A DNA stretch of 7,826 bases. Origin: WJMB01 sp964581465 (GTDB lineage Bacteria; RBG-13-66-14). Position 1 is the first letter of the stretch; each line of letters opens with the position of its first letter. The stretch is taken from assembly GCA_964581465.1 (NCBI GenBank), contig CAZOOP010000070.1:1-7826 (forward strand), in the 5' to 3' direction. The position numbers and the translations under genes are program-made. This document shows positions 1-6,152 of this stretch, in pieces. The notes under the pieces were generated by a model. The model was not told the origin of the DNA and ran no database searches. It worked only from the letters and a program-made list of their open reading frames with translations.

Positions 1-81
1 GACAGAGCATCACAGCCCATCCCGTATGTTAACAGCGCGTTACATACATGCATCGGTCCGAACACTGTATGCGATCCCATC
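1..81 (-). mobile_element. 5' end of a decayed IS1595-type element, left copy
   Basis: Bases 1-81 match the reverse complement of 6982-7062 at about 90 percent by my hand alignment, without gaps; over 1-90 against 6973-7062 I count 12 mismatches, and similarity fades beyond that. In the right copy this segment lies directly upstream of a recognisable IS1595-type transposase relic on the + strand. By inference these 81 bases are the same 5' non-coding end of a second copy on the - strand, and its transposase would begin about 20 bases to the left of the window. A hairpin is kept in both copies (GTATGT at 24-29 with ACATAC at 42-47). The inner boundary at 81 is where identity drops, not a demonstrated terminal repeat. 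An unrelated dispersed repeat is the alternative. Confidence 0.6.
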
Positions 82-570
82 ATTTAATACTGTAGGGCAC
101 ATACCGCCGTCAGTTAACGTAGTCGATTCGCGCAACCCAACATCATTTGCAATTGGTATCGCGGCCAGCCGCAAGGCTGCCGATACCGCCGTTACGACCG
201 CTAGCTGCTATTGTTCGATTGCGAGTTGCAAGCAGGTCGTTGACCGGGTTAGTCCATCTATCAGCTCAATGCCGTATCGAGCTGACGTCACAAGCAAAAC
301 AGCTATCTGATATACCTCCCCAGTGGCGATTCAAGATCGCTACATTTTTCTGTACAGTTTGCTGTGGTTATCCCCGGTGCGGTCACTGACGGTCCGAGAA
401 AGAATAATAACCTCAATACTTTATAATCACTATGCTCTTAAAACCGCATTGCCGAGTAATCGTTATCCTGTTCCCTCAAGACAAAGTGCGAGAAACCAGA
501 GTGGAAAACCAGCCGTCAGTTCCTGATCAACCACCCTGACGCCGTCGGTTCGCTTGACCCTTCGCCGAGG
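82..570. other. Intergenic stretch with no recognisable gene
   Basis: This 489-base stretch is less GC-rich than the genes to its right. The short open frames here have no clear ribosome binding site, resemble no family I know and lack the G/C-ending codon bias of the neighbouring genes. It does contain small inverted repeats. One is a strong hairpin at 155-187. Another pairs CAGCTC (262-267) with GAGCTG (279-284). A third is terminator-like: GCGAT at 326-330 with ATCGC at 336-340, followed by five T at 345-349. A lone TATAAT at 422-427 has no convincing -35 partner. A 10-base near-repeat beginning TTGACCCT occurs at 554 and 571. It could be old IS or gene debris; no ancestor could be identified. 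Confidence 0.5.
155..187 (+). other. Strong hairpin with GCAA tetraloop
   Basis: GGTATCG (155-161) pairs perfectly with CGATACC (181-187). Inside it, CCAGCC (165-170) and GGCTG (175-179) give a five-pair inner stem closed by the loop GCAA (171-174), a stable GNRA-type tetraloop. The two stems are separated by an asymmetric bulge. No T tract follows, so it is not an intrinsic terminator. It may belong to a structured RNA or be a remnant of mobile DNA. The fold is read from the sequence; a function is not shown. Confidence 0.45.
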
Positions 571-599
571 TTGACCCTCCAAGCGGGCTCTGCTAAACT
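571..599 (+). promoter_or_regulatory. Candidate sigma-70 promoter for yajC
   Basis: TTGACC at 571-576 and TAAACT at 594-599 are separated by exactly 17 bases, each one or two bases from the consensus hexamers. The predicted start is near 606, which gives a leader of about 86 bases before yajC. A second TTGACC at 554-559, 17 bases further upstream, has no matching -10 box. No other -35/-10 pair this good was seen between 300 and 690. Confidence 0.45.
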
Positions 600-617
600 C
601 CGCCTCTCAAGCTAGCA

Positions 618-647
618 ACCTCCGTCGGGCGACTTCGGAGGTCTTTT
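618..647 (+). terminator. Terminator-like hairpin upstream of yajC
   Basis: ACCTCCG (618-624) pairs with CGGAGGT (636-642) around an 11-base loop and is followed by CTTTT (643-647). It could terminate transcription arriving from the left. It could also act as a 5' stem-loop or attenuator in the yajC leader if transcription starts near 606, about 12 bases before the stem. The T tract is short, so termination efficiency is uncertain. Confidence 0.5.
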
Positions 648-691
648 GTGCAACTGATAACAGCGACCGGCTACAACAACAAGGAGCAGCC

Positions 692-1045
692 TTGTTTACC
701 GATCTGGTTCACGCGTTCGGCTCGATGGGTGGCGAGGGCGACGGCGGCAGCGGCATCCTGGGGATGCTCCTGCCCTTCGTAATCATCATCGCCGTGTTCT
801 ACTTCCTGATCATCCTGCCCCAGCGGCGTAAAGAGAAGAAGAAGCAGGCCATGCTCGAGGCCCTGGTCAAGGGCGACCGCGTGGTGACCATCGGCGGTCT
901 GCGCGGCACCGTGGTCGGAGTCGACGACCGCACCGACGTGGTTACCGTCCGCGTCTCCGGCGACGTCAAGCTCGAGTTCCTGCGCAACGCCATCGCCAGC
1001 GTCGAGCCCAAGTACCGCGAGGGTGAAGAGGTCGTCGGCGAATAG
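692..1045 (+). CDS. yajC: Sec translocase accessory protein YajC
   Basis: This is a 117-residue protein of YajC size and layout. It has a short, glycine-rich N-terminal part (residues 1-21), one strongly hydrophobic membrane segment (about 22-42, ending in ILPQ) and then a basic stretch (RRKEKKK, 45-51). The cytoplasmic domain carries the family signature VKGDRVVTIGGLRGTVVGVD (about 59-78). YajC associates with SecDF-YidC at the inner membrane and assists protein export. The start is a TTG at 692, chosen because AAGGAG (681-686) sits five bases before it and no better start exists before the membrane segment. In many genomes yajC lies between tgt and secD; here neither neighbour is present and butyrate kinase follows 144 bases downstream. 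A promoter-like pair (571-599) and a hairpin (618-647) precede it. Confidence 0.93.
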   Translation: MFTDLVHAFGSMGGEGDGGSGILGMLLPFVIIIAVFYFLIILPQRRKEKKKQAMLEALVKGDRVVTIGGLRGTVVGVDDRTDVVTVRVSGDVKLEFLRNAIASVEPKYREGEEVVGE

Positions 1046-1106
1046 CGGGACGATTCTAACCTGAAAAAACCCAGTCGAGCCGATAAACTGTTAGGTGTCG
1101 ATCGAA

Positions 1107-1132
1107 GACCCGGGCCGCTCCAGGACCGGGTC
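1107..1132 (+). other. Small hairpin between yajC and buk
   Basis: GACCCGG (1107-1113) pairs with CCGGGTC (1126-1132) around a 12-base loop. No T tract follows, so it is not a standard terminator. In a yajC-buk transcript it could be a processing or stability element. The rest of 1046-1189 shows no convincing promoter. Confidence 0.3.
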
Positions 1133-1189
1133 AATCGCCCCCGGCACCGTGAGCGCGAGGGCAACAACCGGCAGGGAAGGCGGATAACG

Positions 1190-2260
1190 ATGGCCGAGAA
1201 GATTCTGGTGATCAATCCCGGCGCCACTTCGACCAAGGTCGGCGTCTTCGACGGCGAGAAGATGACCTTTACCGAGGTCGTCCGGCATCACACCGACGAC
1301 CTGATGGAGTTCACCAACCTCTTCGACCAGCTCGAGTACCGCGAGCGCCTGATCCTGCGCGTACTGGAGCAGGTGGACCTGGGCGCTGCGGATCTGAGCG
1401 CCGTGGTCGCCCGCGGCGGGGCCTTTAAACCCCTGACCTCGGGCACCTACCCGGTCAACGACGTCATGGTCAACGATGTACGCAGCGGTAACGTCGCCGC
1501 CGAGCACGCCAGCAACCTGGGCTGCCTGTTGGCCCGGCGCATAGCCCAACCCAACGACATCCAGGCTTTCATCGTAGATCCGGTCAGCGTGGACGAGTTC
1601 GACGAGATCGCCCGTATCTCGGGCATCCCGGAACTGGAGCGCCGCTCGCTCTCCCACGCATTGAATATCAAGGCCACGGCGCGCCGCGCCGCCGCCGAGC
1701 TGGGCAAGCCCTACGAGAAGCTGCGCCTGATCATCGCCCACCTGGGCACCGGGATCAGCATCAGCGCCCACCGCGACGGCCGGATGGTCGACGTCAACAA
1801 CGCCAACGACGGCGGACCCTTCTCGCCCCAGCGCGCCGGCAGCCTGCCCACCACCGGGTTGATCAAACTCTGCTTCTCCGGGCGCTACTCCGCCGCCGAG
1901 CTCAAGAAGCGCGTCGTGGGCAACGGCGGCCTCAAGGCCTACCTGGGCACCGACGACGCCCGCGAGGTAGGTGCTAAAATCGAGAACGGCGACAAGGAAG
2001 CCCTGAAAATCTTCACCGCCATGGCCTACCAGATCGCCAAGGAGATGGGCGCCATGGCCGCCGTACTCGAGGGCAAACAGGACGCCGTGGTCGTCACCGG
2101 CGGCCTCTCCCAGAATTCCAAGCTGATGGAGCTGCTGACTCCGCGGCTGGAGTGGCTGGGCAAACTGCTGGTCTACCCGGGCGAGGACGAGCTCTGCGCC
2201 CTGGCCAAGGGCGCGCTGCGCGTGCTGCGCGACGAGGAGCAACCCAAGGAGTACGTCTAG
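1190..2260 (+). CDS. buk: Butyrate kinase (acetokinase family)
   Basis: Butyrate kinase interconverts butyryl phosphate plus ADP with butyrate plus ATP in the cytoplasm; some family members prefer branched-chain acyl groups. The 356 residues match the usual length. Family motifs in order are VINPGATSTKVGVF (7-20, phosphate/adenosine), ARGGAFKPLTSGTYPVND (74-91), HASNLG (106-111), DPVSVDEFDEI (130-140), HLGTG (184-188), NDGGPFSPQRAGSLP (206-220), TGGLS (293-297) and PGEDE (330-334). By family analogy with acetate kinase, R75, D130 and R215 are likely catalytic positions. The ATG at 1190 is preceded by GGGAAGG (1174-1180) at nine bases. Phosphotransbutyrylase (ptb), the usual partner, is not in this window, so the substrate (butyrate, isobutyrate or other) cannot be fixed. 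An intrinsic terminator follows the stop by 19 bases. Confidence 0.95.
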   Translation: MAEKILVINPGATSTKVGVFDGEKMTFTEVVRHHTDDLMEFTNLFDQLEYRERLILRVLEQVDLGAADLSAVVARGGAFKPLTSGTYPVNDVMVNDVRSGNVAAEHASNLGCLLARRIAQPNDIQAFIVDPVSVDEFDEIARISGIPELERRSLSHALNIKATARRAAAELGKPYEKLRLIIAHLGTGISISAHRDGRMVDVNNANDGGPFSPQRAGSLPTTGLIKLCFSGRYSAAELKKRVVGNGGLKAYLGTDDAREVGAKIENGDKEALKIFTAMAYQIAKEMGAMAAVLEGKQDAVVVTGGLSQNSKLMELLTPRLEWLGKLLVYPGEDELCALAKGALRVLRDEEQPKEYV

Positions 2261-2279
2261 CAAACCGCCGACGAGTTCC

Positions 2280-2315
2280 GACGGGGTCGGCGCGCCGCGC
2301 CGGTCCCGTCTTTTT
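2280..2315 (+). terminator. Strong intrinsic terminator after buk
   Basis: A 14-pair stem (2280-2293 with 2297-2310) closes on a three-base loop. All pairs are Watson-Crick except two adjacent G-U wobbles (2286/2304 and 2287/2303). Five T follow directly (2311-2315). The stem begins 19 bases after the buk stop codon. It separates the buk transcript from the isomerase gene, whose own -10 box starts three bases after the T tract. Confidence 0.88.
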
Positions 2316-2317
2316 GC

Positions 2318-2323
2318 TATAAT
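2318..2323 (+). promoter_or_regulatory. Consensus -10 box for a leaderless transcript
   Basis: TATAAT at 2318-2323, preceded by TGC (2315-2317), matches the sigma-70 -10 consensus. The next gene's ATG is at 2333, only nine bases after the box, so a start site at normal spacing (about 2329-2331) would give an mRNA with almost no 5' leader. The bases between are CCCCCCGAC, with no Shine-Dalgarno sequence. No -35 hexamer is visible; its expected position falls inside the terminator stem of the previous gene. Confidence 0.6.
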
Positions 2324-2332
2324 CCCCCCGAC

Positions 2333-3319
2333 ATGGAAACCTACACCGCAAAACAGCTCTGGGAATGGGCGCTGGCGCTGCCCGAACAACTGGCGACCGA
2401 GCCCCCGACACGCAACCACGCATCGGACCCCGCTCCGCCGCCTCGGCGCAACCTCGTCTGCGGGATGGGCGGCAGCGGCGTCTCGGCCCAGTTCCTCTCC
2501 GCCCGGGGACCCTTCATCCCCTGGCGCTGGGCGACGGCACCCGCTTGGCTCGACGACTCCGATTCGCTGACCGCCCTCTCCTACTCCGGCGAGACTTTTG
2601 AAACCCTGGCCGTCACGAGGAAGGCTCTGGCGAGCGGCGTCCGGGTCAGCGGCGTGACCACGGGGGGCGAGTTGGGCCGCCTTCTCGACGACCACACCGC
2701 GCCGCGCTGGGAGCTTCCCGTCGGAATGCCGCCGCGGGCGGCCTTCGGCCATCTGCTGGGCGCCGCCCTGCGCCTGGGGGGCCGCCTGATCGGCGAGCCG
2801 CTCTGGGACCCCGTCGAGGTTACCCGCCGCCTGGCCGAGCTGCGCGACGATCTGGTCCACGACGACTTCACCTCACTGCGGCCCCTGGCCGCCTCGCTGG
2901 CCGGACGCCGACTGGTCGTCTACGGCACCTGCCCCCTGAGCGCCGCCGCCGCCCTGCGCTGGAAGCAGCAGCTCAACGAGAACGCCAAACTGCACTGCTG
3001 GAACGGCGCCCTGCCCGAGGCCGCCCACAATGAAATCGAGGCCGCAGACTCCGGTAAGCCGCCGCGCCGCGTCGTACTGACCCTGGCCGACGAGCCTCCG
3101 CCACTGGACGAGGTCATCGGCGATCACGAAGTCGGCCTGGCGTTCAGCGCCCCGCCGGGCGAACCGATGACCCGCACCTGCTACCTGGTGCTCCTCGGCG
3201 ACCTGCTCAGCCTGCTCATCGCCGCCGAGCGCGGAGTCGACCCGGGGAGCATCCCGCGGATCACCGCTTTCAAACAGACCGGTTGGGCCCGTCGGGTCTA
3301 CACCCAAGGGGAGGATTGA
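2333..3319 (+). CDS. SIS-domain phosphoglucose/phosphomannose isomerase
   Basis: The 328-residue protein fits the bifunctional phosphoglucose/phosphomannose isomerase family, which interconverts glucose 6-phosphate or mannose 6-phosphate with fructose 6-phosphate. Visible motifs are GMGGSG (44-49, first SIS-domain phosphate loop), SYSGETFET (83-91), LPVGMPPRAAFGH (128-140), RWKQQLNENAK (209-219) and LPEAAHNE (227-234). By analogy with the archaeal enzymes, E216, H232 and K314 are the likely catalytic residues; this is inference from motif position. The ATG at 2333 lacks a Shine-Dalgarno sequence and lies nine bases after a TATAAT box, suggesting leaderless translation. The stop is two bases before the ATG of the beta-barrel gene, so the two are probably co-transcribed and coupled. 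A sugar isomerase with only one activity, or another SIS-domain protein, is the alternative. Confidence 0.85.
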   Translation: METYTAKQLWEWALALPEQLATEPPTRNHASDPAPPPRRNLVCGMGGSGVSAQFLSARGPFIPWRWATAPAWLDDSDSLTALSYSGETFETLAVTRKALASGVRVSGVTTGGELGRLLDDHTAPRWELPVGMPPRAAFGHLLGAALRLGGRLIGEPLWDPVEVTRRLAELRDDLVHDDFTSLRPLAASLAGRRLVVYGTCPLSAAAALRWKQQLNENAKLHCWNGALPEAAHNEIEAADSGKPPRRVVLTLADEPPPLDEVIGDHEVGLAFSAPPGEPMTRTCYLVLLGDLLSLLIAAERGVDPGSIPRITAFKQTGWARRVYTQGED

Positions 3320-3321
3320 CG

Positions 3322-3969
3322 ATGACCAGGCTCGCCACGGTCGCGCTCCCGCTACTGCTCATCCTCTGCGCCTCCCCCGCCCTTGCCGATGAGGAGGCCC
3401 TGCCAGGCACCCCGGGTACTATCGTCATCCCCGAGGATGACTATTCCTCCGGCGGCTCATCATCGGGCTCGATCGACGAAGGCATCCTCTTCGGCGGACG
3501 CTTCGGCGGCTTCCTGCCCTTCAGCGATAACAATTATCTGGGCTTCGATTCCATGGCCTGGCGCTTCGAGGGCTTCATCAACCTCGAGGGCGGCGACTGG
3601 AAGGCCATGGGCAGCGTCGGTTTCTACACCGCCGCTGTCGAGGACAACCCGGACTACCGGGACACCCCCGCCTTCTGGGCCGTCCCCGTCGGCCTCGGCG
3701 TCTACTACGAGTTCGGCGAAAACTTCAGCCCCTACGTCGGCGGCGGGCTGGGCTTCAGCATCTTCCACGTCTCCGAATCCAACCACGTCGACGAAGGCTA
3801 CGCCGAGGGCTTCACCGAGCTGCTCTTTCTGCCCCACGTCGCCGCCGGGGTGGATATGTTCCGCCACGAGTCCTTCCGGGTCAACGCCGAGGCGCGACTC
3901 GAACTGGCCTGGAGCGAGGAGCGCAGCCAGGTGGGCGGATTCAGCTTTCTGGTGGGCCTGGCGTTCTAG
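3322..3969 (+). CDS. Outer-membrane beta-barrel protein
   Basis: This 215-residue protein has an N-terminal signal peptide: a basic residue at R3, a hydrophobic core at about 4-16 and an ALA cleavage site at residues 20-22. Cys16 does not sit in a lipobox. The mature N-terminus is a flexible Ser/Gly-rich stretch (to about residue 50). After it come alternating hydrophobic and aromatic segments that can be read as about eight transmembrane beta strands (55-64, 74-86, 92-103, 117-130, 135-150, 165-178, 185-198, 204-215). It ends in phenylalanine, the usual outer-membrane assembly signal. The ATG at 3322 was chosen over upstream in-frame starts because GGGGAGG (3308-3314) sits seven bases before it and the signal peptide begins there. 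It follows the isomerase gene by two bases. It resembles general OmpA/OmpW-like eight-strand barrels; the specific function is unknown. Confidence 0.8.
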   Translation: MTRLATVALPLLLILCASPALADEEALPGTPGTIVIPEDDYSSGGSSSGSIDEGILFGGRFGGFLPFSDNNYLGFDSMAWRFEGFINLEGGDWKAMGSVGFYTAAVEDNPDYRDTPAFWAVPVGLGVYYEFGENFSPYVGGGLGFSIFHVSESNHVDEGYAEGFTELLFLPHVAAGVDMFRHESFRVNAEARLELAWSEERSQVGGFSFLVGLAF

Positions 3970-4049
3970 TACCAGCCTCCCCTCAAAGACGCCACCAAGC
4001 CGGACCGCGACCGAAGTCCAGTCCACACCACCCCTGAAAAGCACCGGCG

Positions 4050-4069
4050 TTGGCACGTTTCTTGCAACA
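4050..4069 (+). promoter_or_regulatory. Sigma-54 (RpoN) promoter toward mnmG
   Basis: TTGGCACG at 4050-4057, four bases, then TTGCA at 4062-4066 match the sigma-54 -24/-12 consensus (YTGGCACG, four bases, TTGCW). The GG (4052-4053) and GC (4064-4065) doublets are exactly ten bases apart, as required. The predicted start is near 4077, giving mnmG a leader of about 144 bases. Sigma-54 promoters need an activator bound upstream; no obvious activator palindrome was found in the coding region to the left. The match is to sequence only, and it is also one arm of a perfect inverted repeat. Confidence 0.6.
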
Positions 4070-4107
4070 GGGCGGGGCGGCCTTTACCGCGGCCCCACGC
4101 GCGACTC

Positions 4108-4124
4108 CGCAAGAAACGTGCCAA
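4108..4124 (-). promoter_or_regulatory. Second sigma-54-like promoter facing the first
   Basis: Read on the - strand from 4124, the arm gives TTGGCACG, four bases, then TTGC, with the GG and GC doublets ten bases apart. Only the base after TTGC (G instead of A or T) departs from the consensus. The predicted start is near 4097, about 20 bases from the start predicted for the + strand promoter, and the two transcripts would run into each other. Leftward transcription would be antisense to the barrel gene. It may be a real convergent promoter or only a consequence of the inverted repeat. Confidence 0.4.
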
Positions 4125-4220
4125 CGCCTCCCCGCCGCGCGGTCGATGGCTTGATTGGCGCCGGGGCCGATTCGGTCGTGGTCCGGCGGAGGGGCGGAAC
4201 CGGATGAGCCGAGCGAGAGT

Positions 4221-6152
4221 ATGACTGAACAAGTCGACATCGTCGTCGTCGGGGCCGGCCACGCCGGCCTCGAAGCAGCTTGCACCGCCGCTCGCCTGGG
4301 CGCGCGGACGCTGCTGCTCAACACCGATCTCGAGGACATCGCCGGGATGCCCTGCAATCCCAGTGTGGGCGGGGTGGGCAAGGGGCATTTGGTGCGCGAG
4401 ATCGACGCCCTGGGCGGGGTGATGGGACGCCTGGCCGACGCGGCCTCGATAGGAACACGAACGCTCAACACCAGCAAGGGGGCGGCGGTGCGCGCTCCGC
4501 GGGCGCAGTGCGACCGTCGCCGCTACCGCGCCCTGGCCCGGGAGTTGTTGTTCTCGACGGACAACCTGCGTCCCTTCCAGGGTCACGCGGTGGAGCTGCT
4601 GGTTGACGATGGAAGAGTTCGGGGCCTGCGCACCGACGGCGGCGTGGAGATCGCCTGCGGCGCTGTGGTGCTGGCGACGGGGACTTTCCTCGGCGGTGAG
4701 ATATACATCGGTTTGAACAGCTTCCCGGGGGGACGAGATAACGCCCGGCCGGCCCGGGCGTTGTCGGCGAATCTGCGCGGCCATGGCCTGGAGCTGGTGC
4801 GGTTGAAGACGGGCACCTCGCCGCGGCTCGACGCGGCCACGGTGGAGGTCGGGCGGATGACCCGTCAGGATCCCGAGGACCCGCCGCCCCGCTTCAGCTT
4901 CGCCGGCCCGTCGCCGCCGGGTCCCTTCCTGCCCTGTTATCTGACGGCGACGACGCCGACGGCCCATGCGGCCATCCGCGCCGGTCTGGAGCGGAGCCCC
5001 CTCTACACCGGGATGATCGAGGGCGTCGGTCCGCGTTACTGCCCGTCCATCGAGGACAAGGTGGTCCGCTTTCCTCATCGTGAGGCCCACCAGCTATTCC
5101 TGGAACCCACGGGGCTGGACGGCGACGAGTACTATGTCTCCGGCCTGGCCACCAGCCTGGATTACCGGACGCAGTTGGCGATGCTCACCGCCGTGCCCGG
5201 GCTGGAGCGGGCCGTGGTCACCCGCCCGGGCTACGCTGTGGCCTACGATTGCCTGGCTCCGCACCAGTTGCAGGCCTCCCTGGCCGTCGAGCGAGTTGAA
5301 GGACTTTTCGCGGCCGGCCAGCTCTGTGGCAGCTCGGGTTACGAGGAGGCGGCAGCCCAGGGACTGCTGGCCGGGGTTAACGCGAGTCGCTACCTCGATT
5401 CGGGGAGAGAACCGTTCGTACTGCGCCGCGACCAAGCCTACATCGGGGTGTTGGTCGATGACCTGATCCAGCGCTGGGGCGAGGAGCCCTACCGTATCTT
5501 CACCGCCCGGGCCGAGCACCGCCTGGCCCTGCGCGCCGACAACGCCGACGAGCGCCTTACGCCGCTGGGAATAGAGCTGGGTTTGGTCGACACCACGGCG
5601 GCCCGGCGGATCGAGTTGAAGCGGACCTGGCGGGATACACTGCTCGAGTGGGCCGACAAGCGGCGGCTGGACCGGCAAACCATTAACACTGTGGGGTTGG
5701 AGGTCGAGCCCGGCGTCACTCCGTCGCAGTTGGCTTCGGGGCTGGCCAATGAGGCGCGAGCCGTGTTGACGAGGCTCGCCGTCGCCGACGAGTCGCTGCC
5801 CGTCGAGCTGCGCCGGGGCCTCGCAGTATGCTCGGACATCGCAACGGAAGCCGTCGAGACGACGGTCAACGACCTGCGCTACGCGGGTTACCTGCGGCGC
5901 CACGCCGAGGCCGCCCGACGCGAGGAGCGTCTTGCCGCCCAACGCCTTCCCGAAGACCTGGACTACGGCGAAGTGCTGGGACTGCGCACCGAGGCCGCGC
6001 AACGCCTGAACCGGGCGCGCCCGCGCACCATCGGCGCAGCCCGCGGCCTGCCCGGCGTCAACCCCGCCGACATCCCGCCCCTGATCAGCTACCTCAAGCG
6101 CCGTCGCCGCTTTCATCAACGGAAGAGGGAGCATGTGGCCGACGATCGTTGA
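4221..6152 (+). CDS. mnmG: tRNA uridine-34 carboxymethylaminomethyl enzyme MnmG (GidA)
   Basis: MnmG is an FAD protein that, with the GTPase MnmE, installs the aminomethyl-type group on C5 of wobble U34 in certain tRNAs. From the ATG at 4221 it is 643 residues, normal for MnmG and longer than the folate-dependent TrmFO. Motifs are GAGHAGLEAA (11-20, FAD dinucleotide fold), CNPSVGGVGKGHLVREIDAL (45-64), SKGAAVRAPRAQ (85-96), GTFLGG (154-159), RLKTGTSPR (194-202), PCY (238-240), GVGPRYCPSIEDK (268-280) and GYEEAAAQGLLAG (383-395). The C-terminal MnmE/tRNA-binding helical domain ends in a PADIPPLISYLKRR-type motif. C45 and C274 occupy the two conserved catalytic cysteine positions. The usual SKGPAV is SKGAAV here. 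An in-frame TTG at 4155 would add 22 unconserved residues and was rejected. The Shine-Dalgarno is weak. mnmE is not in the window. A sigma-54 promoter lies upstream. Confidence 0.96.
   Translation: MTEQVDIVVVGAGHAGLEAACTAARLGARTLLLNTDLEDIAGMPCNPSVGGVGKGHLVREIDALGGVMGRLADAASIGTRTLNTSKGAAVRAPRAQCDRRRYRALARELLFSTDNLRPFQGHAVELLVDDGRVRGLRTDGGVEIACGAVVLATGTFLGGEIYIGLNSFPGGRDNARPARALSANLRGHGLELVRLKTGTSPRLDAATVEVGRMTRQDPEDPPPRFSFAGPSPPGPFLPCYLTATTPTAHAAIRAGLERSPLYTGMIEGVGPRYCPSIEDKVVRFPHREAHQLFLEPTGLDGDEYYVSGLATSLDYRTQLAMLTAVPGLERAVVTRPGYAVAYDCLAPHQLQASLAVERVEGLFAAGQLCGSSGYEEAAAQGLLAGVNASRYLDSGREPFVLRRDQAYIGVLVDDLIQRWGEEPYRIFTARAEHRLALRADNADERLTPLGIELGLVDTTAARRIELKRTWRDTLLEWADKRRLDRQTINTVGLEVEPGVTPSQLASGLANEARAVLTRLAVADESLPVELRRGLAVCSDIATEAVETTVNDLRYAGYLRRHAEAARREERLAAQRLPEDLDYGEVLGLRTEAAQRLNRARPRTIGAARGLPGVNPADIPPLISYLKRRRRFHQRKREHVADDR

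Larger units (their letters stand above)
4046..4128. repeat. Perfect 20-bp inverted repeat with structured centre
   Basis: GGCGTTGGCACGTTTCTTGC (4046-4065) is repeated exactly in reverse complement at 4109-4128, with 43 bases between. The centre can also fold: GCGG (4077-4080) with CCGC (4087-4090), plus G runs against C runs outside it. No T tract follows either arm, so it is not a normal intrinsic terminator. Both arms contain the sigma-54 promoter core. A 20-base perfect match of this kind is very unlikely by chance, so it is either maintained or recently formed. It lies 76 bases after the barrel gene and 92 bases before mnmG. Confidence 0.9.

Noticed and set aside
26..310. 94-codon + strand open frame whose start resembles a - strand frame at 6942-7199
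   Set aside because: The shared peptide reflects the nucleotide repeat between 1-90 and 6973-7062. In the right copy this is the non-coding 5' end of an IS, and there is no ribosome site or codon bias.
422..427. TATAAT box in the left intergenic region
   Set aside because: No acceptable -35 hexamer at 16-18 bases and no gene starts shortly downstream.
1091..2860. Long - strand open frame of 589 codons opposite buk and the isomerase gene
   Set aside because: It is a shadow of GC-rich coding DNA. The + strand carries two recognisable genes and a terminator through the same stretch, and the translated product is low-complexity with no family motifs.
3966..5090. Long - strand open frame across the sigma-54 repeat and the first part of mnmG
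   Set aside because: The composition is Arg/Gly/Pro-rich with no recognisable domain, and it is antisense to clearly conserved MnmG motifs.
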